Assembly: GCF_012516395.1 (NCBI RefSeq)
Contig: NZ_CP051206.1
Span: 3,082,501 to 3,146,500, forward strand
Direction of reading: 5' to 3'
DNA from: Dolichospermum flos-aquae CCAP 1403/13F
GTDB taxonomy: Bacteria > Cyanobacteriota > Cyanobacteriia > Cyanobacteriales > Nostocaceae
Length of the DNA: 64,000 nt
Under the pieces are notes generated by a model. It made no database searches. It was given only the letters and a program-made list of their open reading frames with translations, and was not told the DNA's origin. Within the stretch, counting starts at the first letter, position 1, and each line of letters opens with the position of its first letter. This document shows positions 25,445 through 33,979 of the stretch, piece by piece. The translations under genes were made by a program, and so were the position numbers.

Positions 25445-27031
25445 TTATGTCAACTTATAAATTTCTCCCCTATTAATTAGAACTTTTCCCGTCAATAAAT
25501 CCTTCACAGTTGCTAATAAAATCCGTCGAGAATCTACCTCAAATAACACCGATATTCTATCAATTCCTGCTTCACCTAGTGGGTTAAGTTTTGCCACACA
25601 AACCTGTTGATTTTGATTATCTAGGGAACGGTAACTTTCTTGATGTTGGAGAGTGCTAGAAGTCATTCTTCCCGAAGCATCAAACGCAATTTCTGTTTGT
25701 GACATATCACCTAATTCACCAATATCTAAACGAATCTCTTTTTGTCCATTATTTGCAACTTGCAGATTTAACCATTCCTGACGTTGACAAGGATATTTTT
25801 CACCTTTGGTAAATAAGCGATGATAAATATAACTTTTGCTATAATTTTCCCATAAACGAATCGCGTAACTATGACGGAGAAAATCATCTATTTCGGTAAT
25901 CTGCGTTATTGCTAATGCACCATGACATACAGCATCAAAGGGTTTATCTAATTTTACTTTATTTTTACCAAAATAGGAAATAATTAATTGTTGAACTGCG
26001 GGAATTAAACAACTTCCTCCTACTAACAAAACCTGTTCAATATCATTCTTAGAAATACCCTTTCTTAAAGCAGAAGCTAAAACTTCATCTAAGGTATCTC
26101 GTAACTGTTGTAAAAATTGTCTATATTCTAAAATCTCCTCTAACTTTTCACGATTAATTTTTAATTCATAAGACATAAAAGATTCATCATCAAACCAACT
26201 TTCAGCTACAGATTGATTTTTTGATAATTGAATTTTTAATCTTTCCGCAATTTCTAATAAATTTTGATAACCAATTTTCCCAACTTGTTCCGGGGTTAAA
26301 TTTTGAGAATGCAAATACTCATCAACTATCCAAACATCAATATCTTCACCACCTACATAAGCTTCCGACTTAGCTAAAACCTCAGCGCGTAAACTGTTAT
26401 TTTTATGAGAATTAGTCACAGTTTTAACCAAACTCAAATCGAGAGTTCCCCCACCAAAATCTACTACTAAAATTAACTTACCAGGGCATTTTACAGCATA
26501 TCCTAAAGCTGCTGCTGTAGATTCATCTATAACTGATACTTGAGAAACATTTAATTTTGTCCCCAAATCTCGAAACCAATCTAAATAACATTCAAAAGCA
26601 CCAACAGGAACAGTAAGAATTAAATGACTAGGTTGGATATTTTGCCTTTTTATTTCCGTCCAAATAGTTTGGATAAACAACTCAGAAACAGAAATAGCAT
26701 TATAATTTATCCCATCAATTTGGATTGCTGGTGGTTGATAATCTCCAGCTAAATCGCGTTTAAACTTTTTAAATAATCTTTCAGGAGGATAACTTTGAGA
26801 AAGTCCTAATCTTTGACTTCTCACACCTTCACCTAATATGATATTATTACCTGATTTAATAAACATTAAACTAGGAATAACGGGATATTCTAATCTTTCA
26901 CCTTGAGGATTGACACCCAAAAACAAACGGGATAAATTAGGAAAACGTAAACTTTTAGGTAATTGAGTATCAGCTTCTAAAATACTAATTACAGTATTAC
27001 TTGTACCAAAATCAATTGCGATAGTTGTCAT
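25445..27031 (-). CDS. Hsp70-family protein (DnaK-like ATPase)
   Basis: The protein has 528 residues. The actin-like ATPase domain is complete: phosphate-1 IDFGTSNTVISI at the N-terminus, VIDESTAAALGYAV, phosphate-2 LVVDFGGGTLDLSLV, and the adenosine motif QVLLVGGSCLIPAVQQLI. The C-terminal part (about 400-528) keeps a short beta-rich substrate-like region (DASGRMTSSTLQ) but lacks the helical lid and the EEVD-type tail of true DnaK. It is therefore a specialised Hsp70. It is the last gene of a minus-strand series with a GrpE-like, a DUF2997, a Ycf35 and a Ycf46 gene, which implies a common pathway. Codon use is very AT-rich. Confidence 0.88.
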   Translation of the reverse strand: MTTIAIDFGTSNTVISILEADTQLPKSLRFPNLSRLFLGVNPQGERLEYPVIPSLMFIKSGNNIILGEGVRSQRLGLSQSYPPERLFKKFKRDLAGDYQPPAIQIDGINYNAISVSELFIQTIWTEIKRQNIQPSHLILTVPVGAFECYLDWFRDLGTKLNVSQVSVIDESTAAALGYAVKCPGKLILVVDFGGGTLDLSLVKTVTNSHKNNSLRAEVLAKSEAYVGGEDIDVWIVDEYLHSQNLTPEQVGKIGYQNLLEIAERLKIQLSKNQSVAESWFDDESFMSYELKINREKLEEILEYRQFLQQLRDTLDEVLASALRKGISKNDIEQVLLVGGSCLIPAVQQLIISYFGKNKVKLDKPFDAVCHGALAITQITEIDDFLRHSYAIRLWENYSKSYIYHRLFTKGEKYPCQRQEWLNLQVANNGQKEIRLDIGELGDMSQTEIAFDASGRMTSSTLQHQESYRSLDNQNQQVCVAKLNPLGEAGIDRISVLFEVDSRRILLATVKDLLTGKVLINRGEIYKLT

Positions 27032-27052
27032 AATTTGAGGAGTCAGGAGTCA

Positions 27053-27183
27053 GAAATACCGCCTGGGAATGAATTCCCAGTCTCATAGCTAAAGTCATCT
27101 AAAGATGACTAAATAGCTCGAAAATTTTTAGTAAACTTTAGTTTACTTTAACTATTAGCCCAGAAATTCATTTCTGGGCGGGT
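27053..27183. repeat. Long palindromic intergenic repeat
   Basis: The region reads as an imperfect palindrome. CCTGGGAATGAATTCCCAG at the left matches in type CCCAGAAATTCATTTCTGGG at the right, with AAGTCATCTAAAGATGACT and AAACTTTAGTTTAC inner palindromes. It lies between the GrpE-like and Hsp70 genes and may attenuate or stabilise their transcript. Confidence 0.65.
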
Positions 27184-27205
27184 AAGGAAGCTAACAGATT
27201 TATAT

Positions 27206-27757
27206 TTAATTATTATCAAATCCTGCTGGAAGAGTACGACTAATTTTAGCAGGATAAAGAACTTTATCACCATTTTGATAACCAATAAAACGAATATATA
27301 CTAATTCCCCTTCTTGAATATCATCACTATCAGCTTGATGTAATTGGGGATTATAATTAACCTGTTTCCAAGTTTCACCAATAGCAGTATAACCCCAATT
27401 GGTAATTAAACTATCTAAAGATGTAAATAGGGAAATTAGGTTTTTAGCGGGTAATTCAGGTTTAGCTAAAGCCATTTTTTTAACTGTGGGATAATTGCTG
27501 AGTAGAGTTTGTAATTGGGTAAAAGTTTCTTGTTGAAAATCAGTTTGTAATTGTTGAGATTGTTGTTTTAATTCCTCCCTGAGTCGTTGACATTGAATTT
27601 CTAAATCTTTAATCTTCTGTTCTGTGTCTGGAGAAGTAACAGGTTGACTATTAATAGGTATATCTTGATTATTTGCTGGGAATAATATCCGCAGAATAAT
27701 ATAAACGATGATTACGAGAATTACAGCAAAAGCAACTTGATTAATTTGTTCTAGCAT
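27206..27757 (-). CDS. Membrane-anchored GrpE-like protein
   Basis: The protein has 183 residues. A single N-terminal membrane helix (VAFAVILVIIVYIILRILF) is followed by a coiled coil (about 45-85, KIKDLEIQCQRLREELKQQ), a helical part and a C-terminal beta domain (IGETWKQVNYNPQLHQADSD, GDKVLYPAKISRTLP) that resembles the GrpE head, which opens the nucleotide cleft of Hsp70. Adjacent on the same strand is an Hsp70 gene, so it is probably the dedicated exchange factor, tethered to a membrane. Identification as GrpE-like rests on the C-terminal pattern and the context. Confidence 0.7.
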   Translation of the reverse strand: MLEQINQVAFAVILVIIVYIILRILFPANNQDIPINSQPVTSPDTEQKIKDLEIQCQRLREELKQQSQQLQTDFQQETFTQLQTLLSNYPTVKKMALAKPELPAKNLISLFTSLDSLITNWGYTAIGETWKQVNYNPQLHQADSDDIQEGELVYIRFIGYQNGDKVLYPAKISRTLPAGFDNN

Positions 27758-27780
27758 ATTGTTTATGTAGTTGGTGTTCA

Positions 27781-27811
27781 GATCCCCGACTTCTTTAAGA
27801 AGTCGGGGATC
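27781..27811. terminator. Perfect 15-bp hairpin between DUF2997 and GrpE-like genes
   Basis: GATCCCCGACTTCTT is exactly inverted around one T. No strong T run follows, so it may be a transcript-stability or partial terminator element rather than a full terminator. The same kind of hairpin is widespread in cyanobacterial genomes. Confidence 0.6.
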
Positions 27812-27825
27812 TAGTTTACTCTAGT

Positions 27826-28038
27826 TTACTGCTGTTGTAAGGATTGATTTTCGGAAGTTGTAATTAACTCATCATCTTGATAATATTCCGGTAACAATTC
27901 CTGAGATTCTATTTCTCCTAAAGATTGTTCTAACCCCTTTGTTGTTTCCACACAACTAGAACCAGTGACATTTAAAACCCGTTCCACAATTTTACCATCC
28001 TTCCCAATGCGATATTCAACTTTTTGATATTCAGCCAT
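27826..28038 (-). CDS. DUF2997 protein
   Basis: This small protein of 70 residues begins with the DUF2997 pattern (VEYRIGKDGKIVERVLNVTG, then SCVETTKGLEQSLGEI), followed by an acidic, Gln-rich tail. The fold is unknown to me. DUF2997 genes commonly sit next to ycf35 (DUF1257) in cyanobacteria, as here (40 bases apart), so the two proteins probably work together or with the AAA protein Ycf46. No catalytic motif is visible. Confidence 0.82.
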   Translation of the reverse strand: MAEYQKVEYRIGKDGKIVERVLNVTGSSCVETTKGLEQSLGEIESQELLPEYYQDDELITTSENQSLQQQ

Positions 28039-28077
28039 AATGATTTTTCCTTTTTAATAATGTTAATAAATCAGAAA

Positions 28078-28452
28078 TTAAACCCATTTACCAACAATAA
28101 CCCGCACCGTACCATCTGCTAAAACCTCCTCTTCCTCCACATTAAAACCCTCAGTTTGAATTGTTTCCATCAAAGTTTTATGAGCGTATCTTTGACTAAT
28201 ATGATTAACAAACTCCTGCTGATTAATTTTCGCACCCCAAAAATCAGCCACTAATTCATAACTTTCTCCATTTTTACGAAAACCTAAATCATAACCATTA
28301 GATTGCTTAATCACATATTCAGCATTAGTTTTATCACCCATATAACCCCGAACTTGAGTATTTTGTTCAACTTGATAACCTAACTCCTTTAATACTTGAA
28401 GCAGCACTTCACCCTGTTTAATTTGCACCTTGATAGTTGTAAAATGAGACAT
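28078..28452 (-). CDS. ycf35: Ycf35 family protein (DUF1257)
   Basis: The 124-residue protein starts MSHFTTIKVQIKQGEVLLQV and has YELVADFWGAKINQQEFVN and HISQRYAHKTLMETIQTEGF, all typical of Ycf35/DUF1257, a family kept in red-algal plastids and cyanobacteria. Function is not established. The gene lies between ycf46 (78 bases upstream) and the DUF2997 gene (40 bases downstream), in one direction, probably one transcription unit. It is cytosolic with no membrane segment. Confidence 0.88.
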   Translation of the reverse strand: MSHFTTIKVQIKQGEVLLQVLKELGYQVEQNTQVRGYMGDKTNAEYVIKQSNGYDLGFRKNGESYELVADFWGAKINQQEFVNHISQRYAHKTLMETIQTEGFNVEEEEVLADGTVRVIVGKWV

Positions 28453-28529
28453 AAAAAATCAACTCCTATAAAAAACTCTCTTAAACCTCTTCCCTCTGCG
28501 TCCTCTGCGCCTCTGCGGTTCGTTATTAT

Positions 28530-30119
28530 TTAATCCACCTCCAAAGGACCCAAACCTTGCTGCTGAGAATAAACCTTCAACTCCTCAATTAAGAGTGTAT
28601 CAATAGAAGCCGTTCTTGCGCCAGCTTCCGCAGCCCAGCGTTTTAAACTCGTAATTTGTTCCTTAGCAATAGCCGCCAAAGGAACAGTTTCCGATACCGC
28701 TGCTAAAATATCTTCCGTGCTAAAATCCCGCCTATTACCAGCGACTAAACTACCAAAAGCGCGGTGCATACCATCAATAATTACCTGTTGAATTTCCGCA
28801 CCGCTAAAATTTTCGCTATGACTTGCAAGTTTCTGTAAATCAAAATCTCGCAGTCGGGAAGGACGGATTTTTTGCAAGTGGACTTTAAAAATATCATGGC
28901 GTTCTTTTTCCGTAGGTAAATTTAAAAAGAAAATTTCATCAAATCGCCCTTTCCTTAATAACTCCGCTGGTAATATTTGCACATTATTAGCAGTAGCCAC
29001 CATAAACACCGGACTAGTTTTTTCTTGCATCCAGGTAATGAGTGTACCAAATACCCGGCGCGATGTTCCAGAGTCACCATCTGTACCACTATTAATATTA
29101 CCAAATGCTTTATCTACTTCATCCATCCATAATACACAGGGTGATATTGCTTCTGCTAATTGTATCATTTGCCGAATGCGACTTTCACTTTCTCCGACTA
29201 TACCCCCAAATAATCTCCCCACGTCTAAACGTAACAATGGTAAACGCCATTCATGGGCGATAGTTTTGGCTGATAATGATTTTCCTGTTCCTTGGATTCC
29301 TACTAATAAAACGCCTTTGGGGTTGGGTATGCCATAACGTCGTGCTTCTTCGGTAAAAGCATCTTGACGCATTCGCACCCACTGTTTGAGATTTTCTAAT
29401 CCGCCGACGGTTTTTAATGATTCATTGGCCGTGTAAAATTCTAAGATTCCCGTTTGGCGAACTGCTTGTTTTTTCTCTTCTAAAACTCTATCAATATCTG
29501 TTTCGTTGACTTGTCCTTTTGCTGCTAAAGCGGCGGCTAAAACTCTTCTAATTCTGGCGCGACTTAATCCTTGACAGGCTTTGATTAATTGTTCTTTTCC
29601 TAGTCCGTTTAAGTTAAGTTTTTCGGGGACTATTAATTGATGAATTAAATAATCTATTTCTTGGATGTTGGGTAAGGGAAAATCAATTACTGTAATTTCT
29701 TCTTGTAGTTCTGGGGGAATGGTTAATATATGACTAGTGAGGATGAGGGTTTGGCGTGTGCGTTTGAGTTGACGGGTGAGGTTTTTGATAGCCCGAATTA
29801 CGGGAGCATTTTTTTCTGTTTCGGGGTTTTTGAGGATAAAATGAATGTCTCGCAATACAAATATTGTGGTTGTATTTTCTGGGGTTTTGGTAATTCTTGA
29901 TAATGCACCCATGACTGAACCTTTATCAGTTCCGTTGTCATCCCAACCGGTGACGATATCCCATAATAATAGTTGTCGTGGTGTCTGGGATATTTGGGTG
30001 AGTTGTTGGAGGACTTGTTCTATTGGTTCTTCTTCGACTCCGACTATATATAGTAGGGGATAGCGGGCGCGAAGCATGAGGTCTATTTGTTGGAGTAGTT
30101 GTTGATGGGGGTTATTCAT
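28530..30119 (-). CDS. ycf46: AAA+ ATPase Ycf46
   Basis: The protein has 529 residues. An N-terminal degenerate ATPase-like region (about 1-240, RYPLLYIVGVEEEP, LILTSHILTIPPELQEEITV) precedes a canonical AAA domain: Walker A GIQGTGKS at about 275, Walker B VLWMDEVDKAFG, sensor TANNVQILP, arginine finger LLRKGRFDEIFF, and the helical lid (FSGAEIQQVIIDGMHRAF). This is the Ycf46 architecture, kept in algal plastids and cyanobacteria. A role in inorganic carbon uptake or photosynthesis control has been reported for cyanobacterial Ycf46; I recall this but cannot verify it. It heads the ycf46-ycf35-DUF2997-GrpE-like-Hsp70 series. Confidence 0.9.
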   Translation of the reverse strand: MNNPHQQLLQQIDLMLRARYPLLYIVGVEEEPIEQVLQQLTQISQTPRQLLLWDIVTGWDDNGTDKGSVMGALSRITKTPENTTTIFVLRDIHFILKNPETEKNAPVIRAIKNLTRQLKRTRQTLILTSHILTIPPELQEEITVIDFPLPNIQEIDYLIHQLIVPEKLNLNGLGKEQLIKACQGLSRARIRRVLAAALAAKGQVNETDIDRVLEEKKQAVRQTGILEFYTANESLKTVGGLENLKQWVRMRQDAFTEEARRYGIPNPKGVLLVGIQGTGKSLSAKTIAHEWRLPLLRLDVGRLFGGIVGESESRIRQMIQLAEAISPCVLWMDEVDKAFGNINSGTDGDSGTSRRVFGTLITWMQEKTSPVFMVATANNVQILPAELLRKGRFDEIFFLNLPTEKERHDIFKVHLQKIRPSRLRDFDLQKLASHSENFSGAEIQQVIIDGMHRAFGSLVAGNRRDFSTEDILAAVSETVPLAAIAKEQITSLKRWAAEAGARTASIDTLLIEELKVYSQQQGLGPLEVD

Positions 30120-30195
30120 TATGTATAAATAGGGGAGTTAGTTGTTAGTTTATTCGGGTTTTTATTTCGCGCAAAGTTGCAAAGAAGAAAATAAA

Positions 30196-30520
30196 TGTCA
30201 GAATCAGGATGACCAGGATTTGAGGATGTACAGGATGTGATTGTTTGATTATTGGTTAGTTGTTGATTATTAGTATGGAGAAAAGTGAATATTGATGAAG
30301 TGAGATGGAAGATTATTGTCTGAATCAGGATGTCCAGGATTTGAGGATGTACAGGATGTGATTGTTTGATTATTGGTTAGTTGTTGATTATTAGTATGGA
30401 GAAAAGTGAATATTTATGAAGTGAGATGGAAGAATAAATATATGAATCTCATCTATCAATCATCAAATTACAATCCTGTAAATCCTTTAATCCTGGACAT
30501 CCTGATTCAGACAAAAAATT
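30196..30520. repeat. Palindromic repeat locus 1 (two forward units, one inverted)
   Basis: A unit of about 121 bases beginning with TGTCTGAATCAGGATG is present twice in tandem (about 30196-30316 and 30317-30436). It is followed by an inverted partial copy (AATCCTGTAAATCCTTTAAT, CATCCTGATTCAGACA) ending at 30520. Related loci are at 31.9 and 33.1 kb. Spacing and sequence are unlike CRISPR. Confidence 0.8.
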
Positions 30521-30580
30521 CTCGCTACGCGAAATAGATAAGACAAGAAAAGAGCAAGAGGGTAAAAGCGCATAGTGATA

Positions 30581-31837
30581 CTAAGTCCCCACCGCACCAC
30601 TACATACAACCCGAAAACCGATATTGTTGCCGTCGTCGAGGAAGTTGCTGTCGCGATAAGCAGAACGGCAAGTAAGAGAACCGAAAAGCCACGAACCACC
30701 GCGCATCAGATATTCATCACTACTTGATATAATATTATTTAACCATGCGCTTCCATCTGTAGGCGCACCTTTATAATTACTATGCCAATTATCTTGACAC
30801 CACTCCGATACATTGCCGTGCATATCATATAATCCAAAATTGTTAGTTACTCCAAAGCTGCCTACTACTGTTGTAATTCCTTCAATCCCATTGCCATAAA
30901 TATAACTATCGTTCCCAACGCCATAAGTATAACTATCGTTACCATTATCGTAATGATAGTTAGCCAAATGCGTTGTAATTGTCTCTCCAAAGTGAAATGG
31001 TGTGGTAGTTCCGGCTCTACAAGCATATTCCCATTCAGCTTCACTAGGTAATCTGTAGGTTTTTCCTGTTCTTTCGCTTAACAGTTTACAGAATTTAACC
31101 GCATCATTCCAACTAACGCATTCAACAGGGCGATTACTACCTTTAAAAAAAGAAGGGTTAGTTCCCATAATAGCTTGATATTGTGCCTGTGTTACTGGAT
31201 ATTTTCCCATAAAGAAACTAGGAACTGTCACTTGATGCTGGGGACTTTCATTATCACTTCTTCCCTCTTCATTTTCCGGTGAACCCATCATAAAAGTACC
31301 ACCAGGAATTACAGCCATTTCCAAGGTAACACCATTACCCAAATCTTCCATAAAATATCTAGCTATACGCGGCTGACGGTGAATAATAAATTGATATTCG
31401 CCGATTTCATATTGAAATTCGCCGACTTTATCGGATTTGAAGATAAATTCGTCAAATTCGTCGTCAAATTCGTCGTCAAATTCGTCGTCAAATTCGTCGA
31501 CGACTGTGACTACTTCGATTTGTTCTAGTTTTAAACCTTCTAGATTAGGCTTTTGTAATATTTGCTTAATTCTTGTTTCTGTTCTAGAATTTAATATTAA
31601 ATAAGCCGCATTTTGAATATCCCAAGATTCATCTTTTAAACGTGCAATTACTAAATCTAAACCCTGTTCTCCATAATTCAATGCTTGCTTCAGTGCAGCA
31701 ATTCTTACATTTGAATTTGGATTTTGCAACCGTAATTTTACCCCTTCAATACCACCTAAAACCGCAGCACCTTCTAGTGATGGACTATTACCACCAAGCA
31801 CAGCATCGTATTCTCGCGGTTGTTGTGGATTATTCAT
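30581..31837 (-). CDS. HEAT-like plus formylglycine-generating-enzyme-like protein
   Basis: The protein has 418 residues. Residues about 25-95 form HEAT-like helices (GVKLRLQNPNSNVRIAALKQ, VIARLKDESWDIQNAAYLIL). Then come a tandem acidic stretch (about 112-129, VDEFDDEFDDEFDDEFDEF) and an FGE-sulfatase (SUMF1-type) domain at about 170-415 (GGTFMMGSPENEEGRSDNES, FFMGKYPVTQAQYQAIMG, RLPSEAEWEYACRAGT, GLYDMHGNVSEWCQDNW, GFRVVCSGAVG). True FGE activates sulfatases. In filamentous cyanobacteria this domain occurs in many proteins whose targets are unknown. The start YDAVLGG and HEAT part recur in multi-gene families of such genomes. It lies upstream of the ycf46 series, separated by a repeat locus. 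Confidence 0.85.
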   Translation of the reverse strand: MNNPQQPREYDAVLGGNSPSLEGAAVLGGIEGVKLRLQNPNSNVRIAALKQALNYGEQGLDLVIARLKDESWDIQNAAYLILNSRTETRIKQILQKPNLEGLKLEQIEVVTVVDEFDDEFDDEFDDEFDEFIFKSDKVGEFQYEIGEYQFIIHRQPRIARYFMEDLGNGVTLEMAVIPGGTFMMGSPENEEGRSDNESPQHQVTVPSFFMGKYPVTQAQYQAIMGTNPSFFKGSNRPVECVSWNDAVKFCKLLSERTGKTYRLPSEAEWEYACRAGTTTPFHFGETITTHLANYHYDNGNDSYTYGVGNDSYIYGNGIEGITTVVGSFGVTNNFGLYDMHGNVSEWCQDNWHSNYKGAPTDGSAWLNNIISSSDEYLMRGGSWLFGSLTCRSAYRDSNFLDDGNNIGFRVVCSGAVGT

Positions 31838-31889
31838 GATTCGTTAATGGTTGGTTTCATGTATGCTGTATATAAAATAGCATATTATT

Positions 31890-32250
31890 GTCAGAATCAG
31901 GATGTCCAGGATTTAAGGATGTACAGGATGTGATTGTTCGATTATTGGTTAGTTGTTGATGATTAGGATAGAGAAAGGTTAATTTTTATGAAATTACTGT
32001 AATAATCAATACATCATTTACCTCTAGTAATCATCAAATAACCATCCTGTAAATCCTATAATCCTGGTTATCCTGATTCAGACAAAATATTAAGTAAATA
32101 GTCATTAACCATCAAATAACCATCCTGTAAATCCTTTAATCCTGGTTATCCTGATTCAGACAAAATATTAAGTAAATAGTCATCAACCATCAAATAACCA
32201 TCCTACCAATCCTATAATCCTGGTTATCCTGATTCTGACAAATAGAAACT
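31890..32250. repeat. Palindromic repeat locus 2
   Basis: One forward unit (TGTCAGAATCAGGATGTCC from 31890) is followed by three tandem inverted units of about 78 bases, each with ATCCTATAATCCTGGTTATC or its variant, then CTGATTC and GACAAAATATTAAGTAAATA. It lies between the HEAT/FGE gene and the orphan gene. Confidence 0.8.
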
Positions 32251-32404
32251 TGACGAAGTTGAAAATATAGCCTAATATGGAAATATAGGATGCAGCAGAC
32301 ATGATTTAGGCGTTGAAAGATAGTCTAAACATGACATCCCGTTACCTTTATGGTCGAGGAATTCCGGTAAAGACGTTCTGAATACCAAAAATTGATTTTT
32401 GGCG

Positions 32405-32424
32405 AAGACTCCTCAAGGAGTCTT
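32405..32424. terminator. Hairpin AAGACTCC-TCAA-GGAGTCTT
   Basis: A perfect 8-bp stem with a short T-rich stretch on the + side (TTTGTTATTT). It lies seven bases beyond the stop of the convergent minus-strand gene. On the + strand it could end a short RNA from the 32260-32400 region, where no open frame is seen. Confidence 0.55.
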
Positions 32425-32430
32425 TGTTAT

Positions 32431-32988
32431 TTAAGGACTGGGTAATTTTTTATTATTTAATAAGTTTTTAGCTATCACAAAAAAGCGAACTTTTTTGATT
32501 TTACCTATACCATCATATTTAGGGTAGGCGCTTTCTACGTGCAACCTCAGCTTTTTACTTTCCCGAAATACTGTAAAAACAACAAAATAATCAACTTCAA
32601 TACCATTAGAATCTACAATTTTAACGGTTGCAAAGTTTCCATATCCAGCATGACATACTAATGTTGTTTTTTCACCCAGTGACTTGATAATACTGGGTAA
32701 ATGCTTTGACAAGTTGTATCTTTCAAAATTGAATGGTCTAGACTCTCTTGGAGCATTATACATCAATAAATTTGATTCTTCGCTGCTCAGTTCATCCGAT
32801 TCTTTCGTAAAACAATGTGAGCTATATGTGACGATAAATCTGTATGTGAATGGGTTATTTTCATCTGTATCATCAGTATATTCAACCCAGTGAACATCAA
32901 GATGTGATAAGTCGTAAACTTGACCATTAAATGTGAAATTTCTCCAGTGTTTAACCTCCGTCTTGACTGTATTAAAATTTTTACCCAT
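32431..32988 (-). CDS. Orphan hypothetical protein
   Basis: The protein has 185 residues, and I recognise no family. It looks soluble with alternating strands (YRFIVTYSSHCF, VDYFVVFTVFRESKKLRLHV, KKVRFFVIAKNLL) and has no signal peptide or membrane segment. The C-terminal part HVESAYPKYDGIGKIKKVRF resembles in general style small RNase-type toxins and phage proteins, but no catalytic pattern can be named. It stands alone between two palindromic repeat loci, which suggests an acquired gene. Reading frame length and codon pattern support a real gene. Confidence 0.65.
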   Translation of the reverse strand: MGKNFNTVKTEVKHWRNFTFNGQVYDLSHLDVHWVEYTDDTDENNPFTYRFIVTYSSHCFTKESDELSSEESNLLMYNAPRESRPFNFERYNLSKHLPSIIKSLGEKTTLVCHAGYGNFATVKIVDSNGIEVDYFVVFTVFRESKKLRLHVESAYPKYDGIGKIKKVRFFVIAKNLLNNKKLPSP

Positions 32989-33069
32989 GAGTTAATATAA
33001 GCTGCTATGATTTATACAATAATCTTGTAATCTTAATAGTATAAAAATCACAATGTCAAATATTTAAAG

Positions 33070-33425
33070 TTTACAGGATGTGATTGTTTGATTATTGGTT
33101 AGTTGTTGATGATTAGTATAGAGAAAAGTAAATAAATATTTATGAGGTGAGATATAATAATCAATACATAAACGACAGCCATTAACCATCAAATAATCAT
33201 CCTGTTAATCCTATAATCCTGGTTATCCTGATTCTGACAAAATATTAAGTAAATAGTCATCAACCATCAAATAACAATCCTGTTAATCCTATAATCCTGG
33301 ATATCCTGATATGGCTTACGCCACGCTACGCTATCAGACAAAATATTAAGTGAATAGTCATCAACCATCAAATAATCATCCTGTTAATCCTATAATCCTG
33401 GTTATCCTGATTCTGACAAAATATT
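33070..33425. repeat. Palindromic repeat locus 3, with a 23-bp insertion
   Basis: A forward unit lacking its first part (from TTTACAGGATGTGATTG) is followed by three inverted units of about 78 bases. The middle unit is interrupted at 33311-33333 by a foreign 23-bp segment that starts ATGGCTTACGCC. See findings. Confidence 0.8.
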
Positions 33426-33430
33426 ATACT

Positions 33431-33979
33431 TTCTGAAAACCAGCTTCTCTCATATTAAGATCAGTGTTATAGCGGAGATTAAAAATATATATATACTAGA
33501 AGTAATATATTAACTAAGTATGTTTACTAGTTGCGTTAATCTCAATCTATGTTATATGATATGAGGTTTATTTGAAATGGAGATAAAAACACAAGCAACG
33601 AAAATAAGCGCTAGAGTAAATAAATCATCTCAATTCAGCTTCATATCGTCTGTGATAGTTCAATACATAGATTTAACGAACTTGACTATGAGTGGATTTA
33701 AGTTAGGCTAAAAACGTCTCAATTTTATCAAGTACGATTCCGACAGATCGGGGAAACCAAAATGTAAATTTTAGTACCTGTGTTTGCTATAAGTACCTGA
33801 AAAATTGAATAGTTTGATACTGCTTAAAGAATCGTTATCCACTAACCTAAACAAGTTAACTAATTATCGAACTCATAAACCGCTAAAAATTGTGAATACT
33901 ATTCTACAATGCCAGTTTATGAGAAAATCTAAAGAAAATATAAAATAAACTCAACTGACTGTGGTGTCTGGAGGGACAA
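33431..33979 (+). other. Intergenic region upstream of the DUF1815 gene
   Basis: About 550 bases without a believable open frame. GTACCTG occurs twice (33772-33778 and 33795-33801). No terminator or promoter was assigned with confidence. The ribosome-binding site of the next gene is at 33970-33974. Confidence 0.4.

Noticed and set aside
30196-33425. Possible CRISPR arrays in the repeated AATCAGGATG/CATCCTGATT regions
   Set aside because: Units are about 78 or 121 bases, contain no constant-length spacers, and appear in both orientations. They are palindromic intergenic repeats; no cas gene is in the window.
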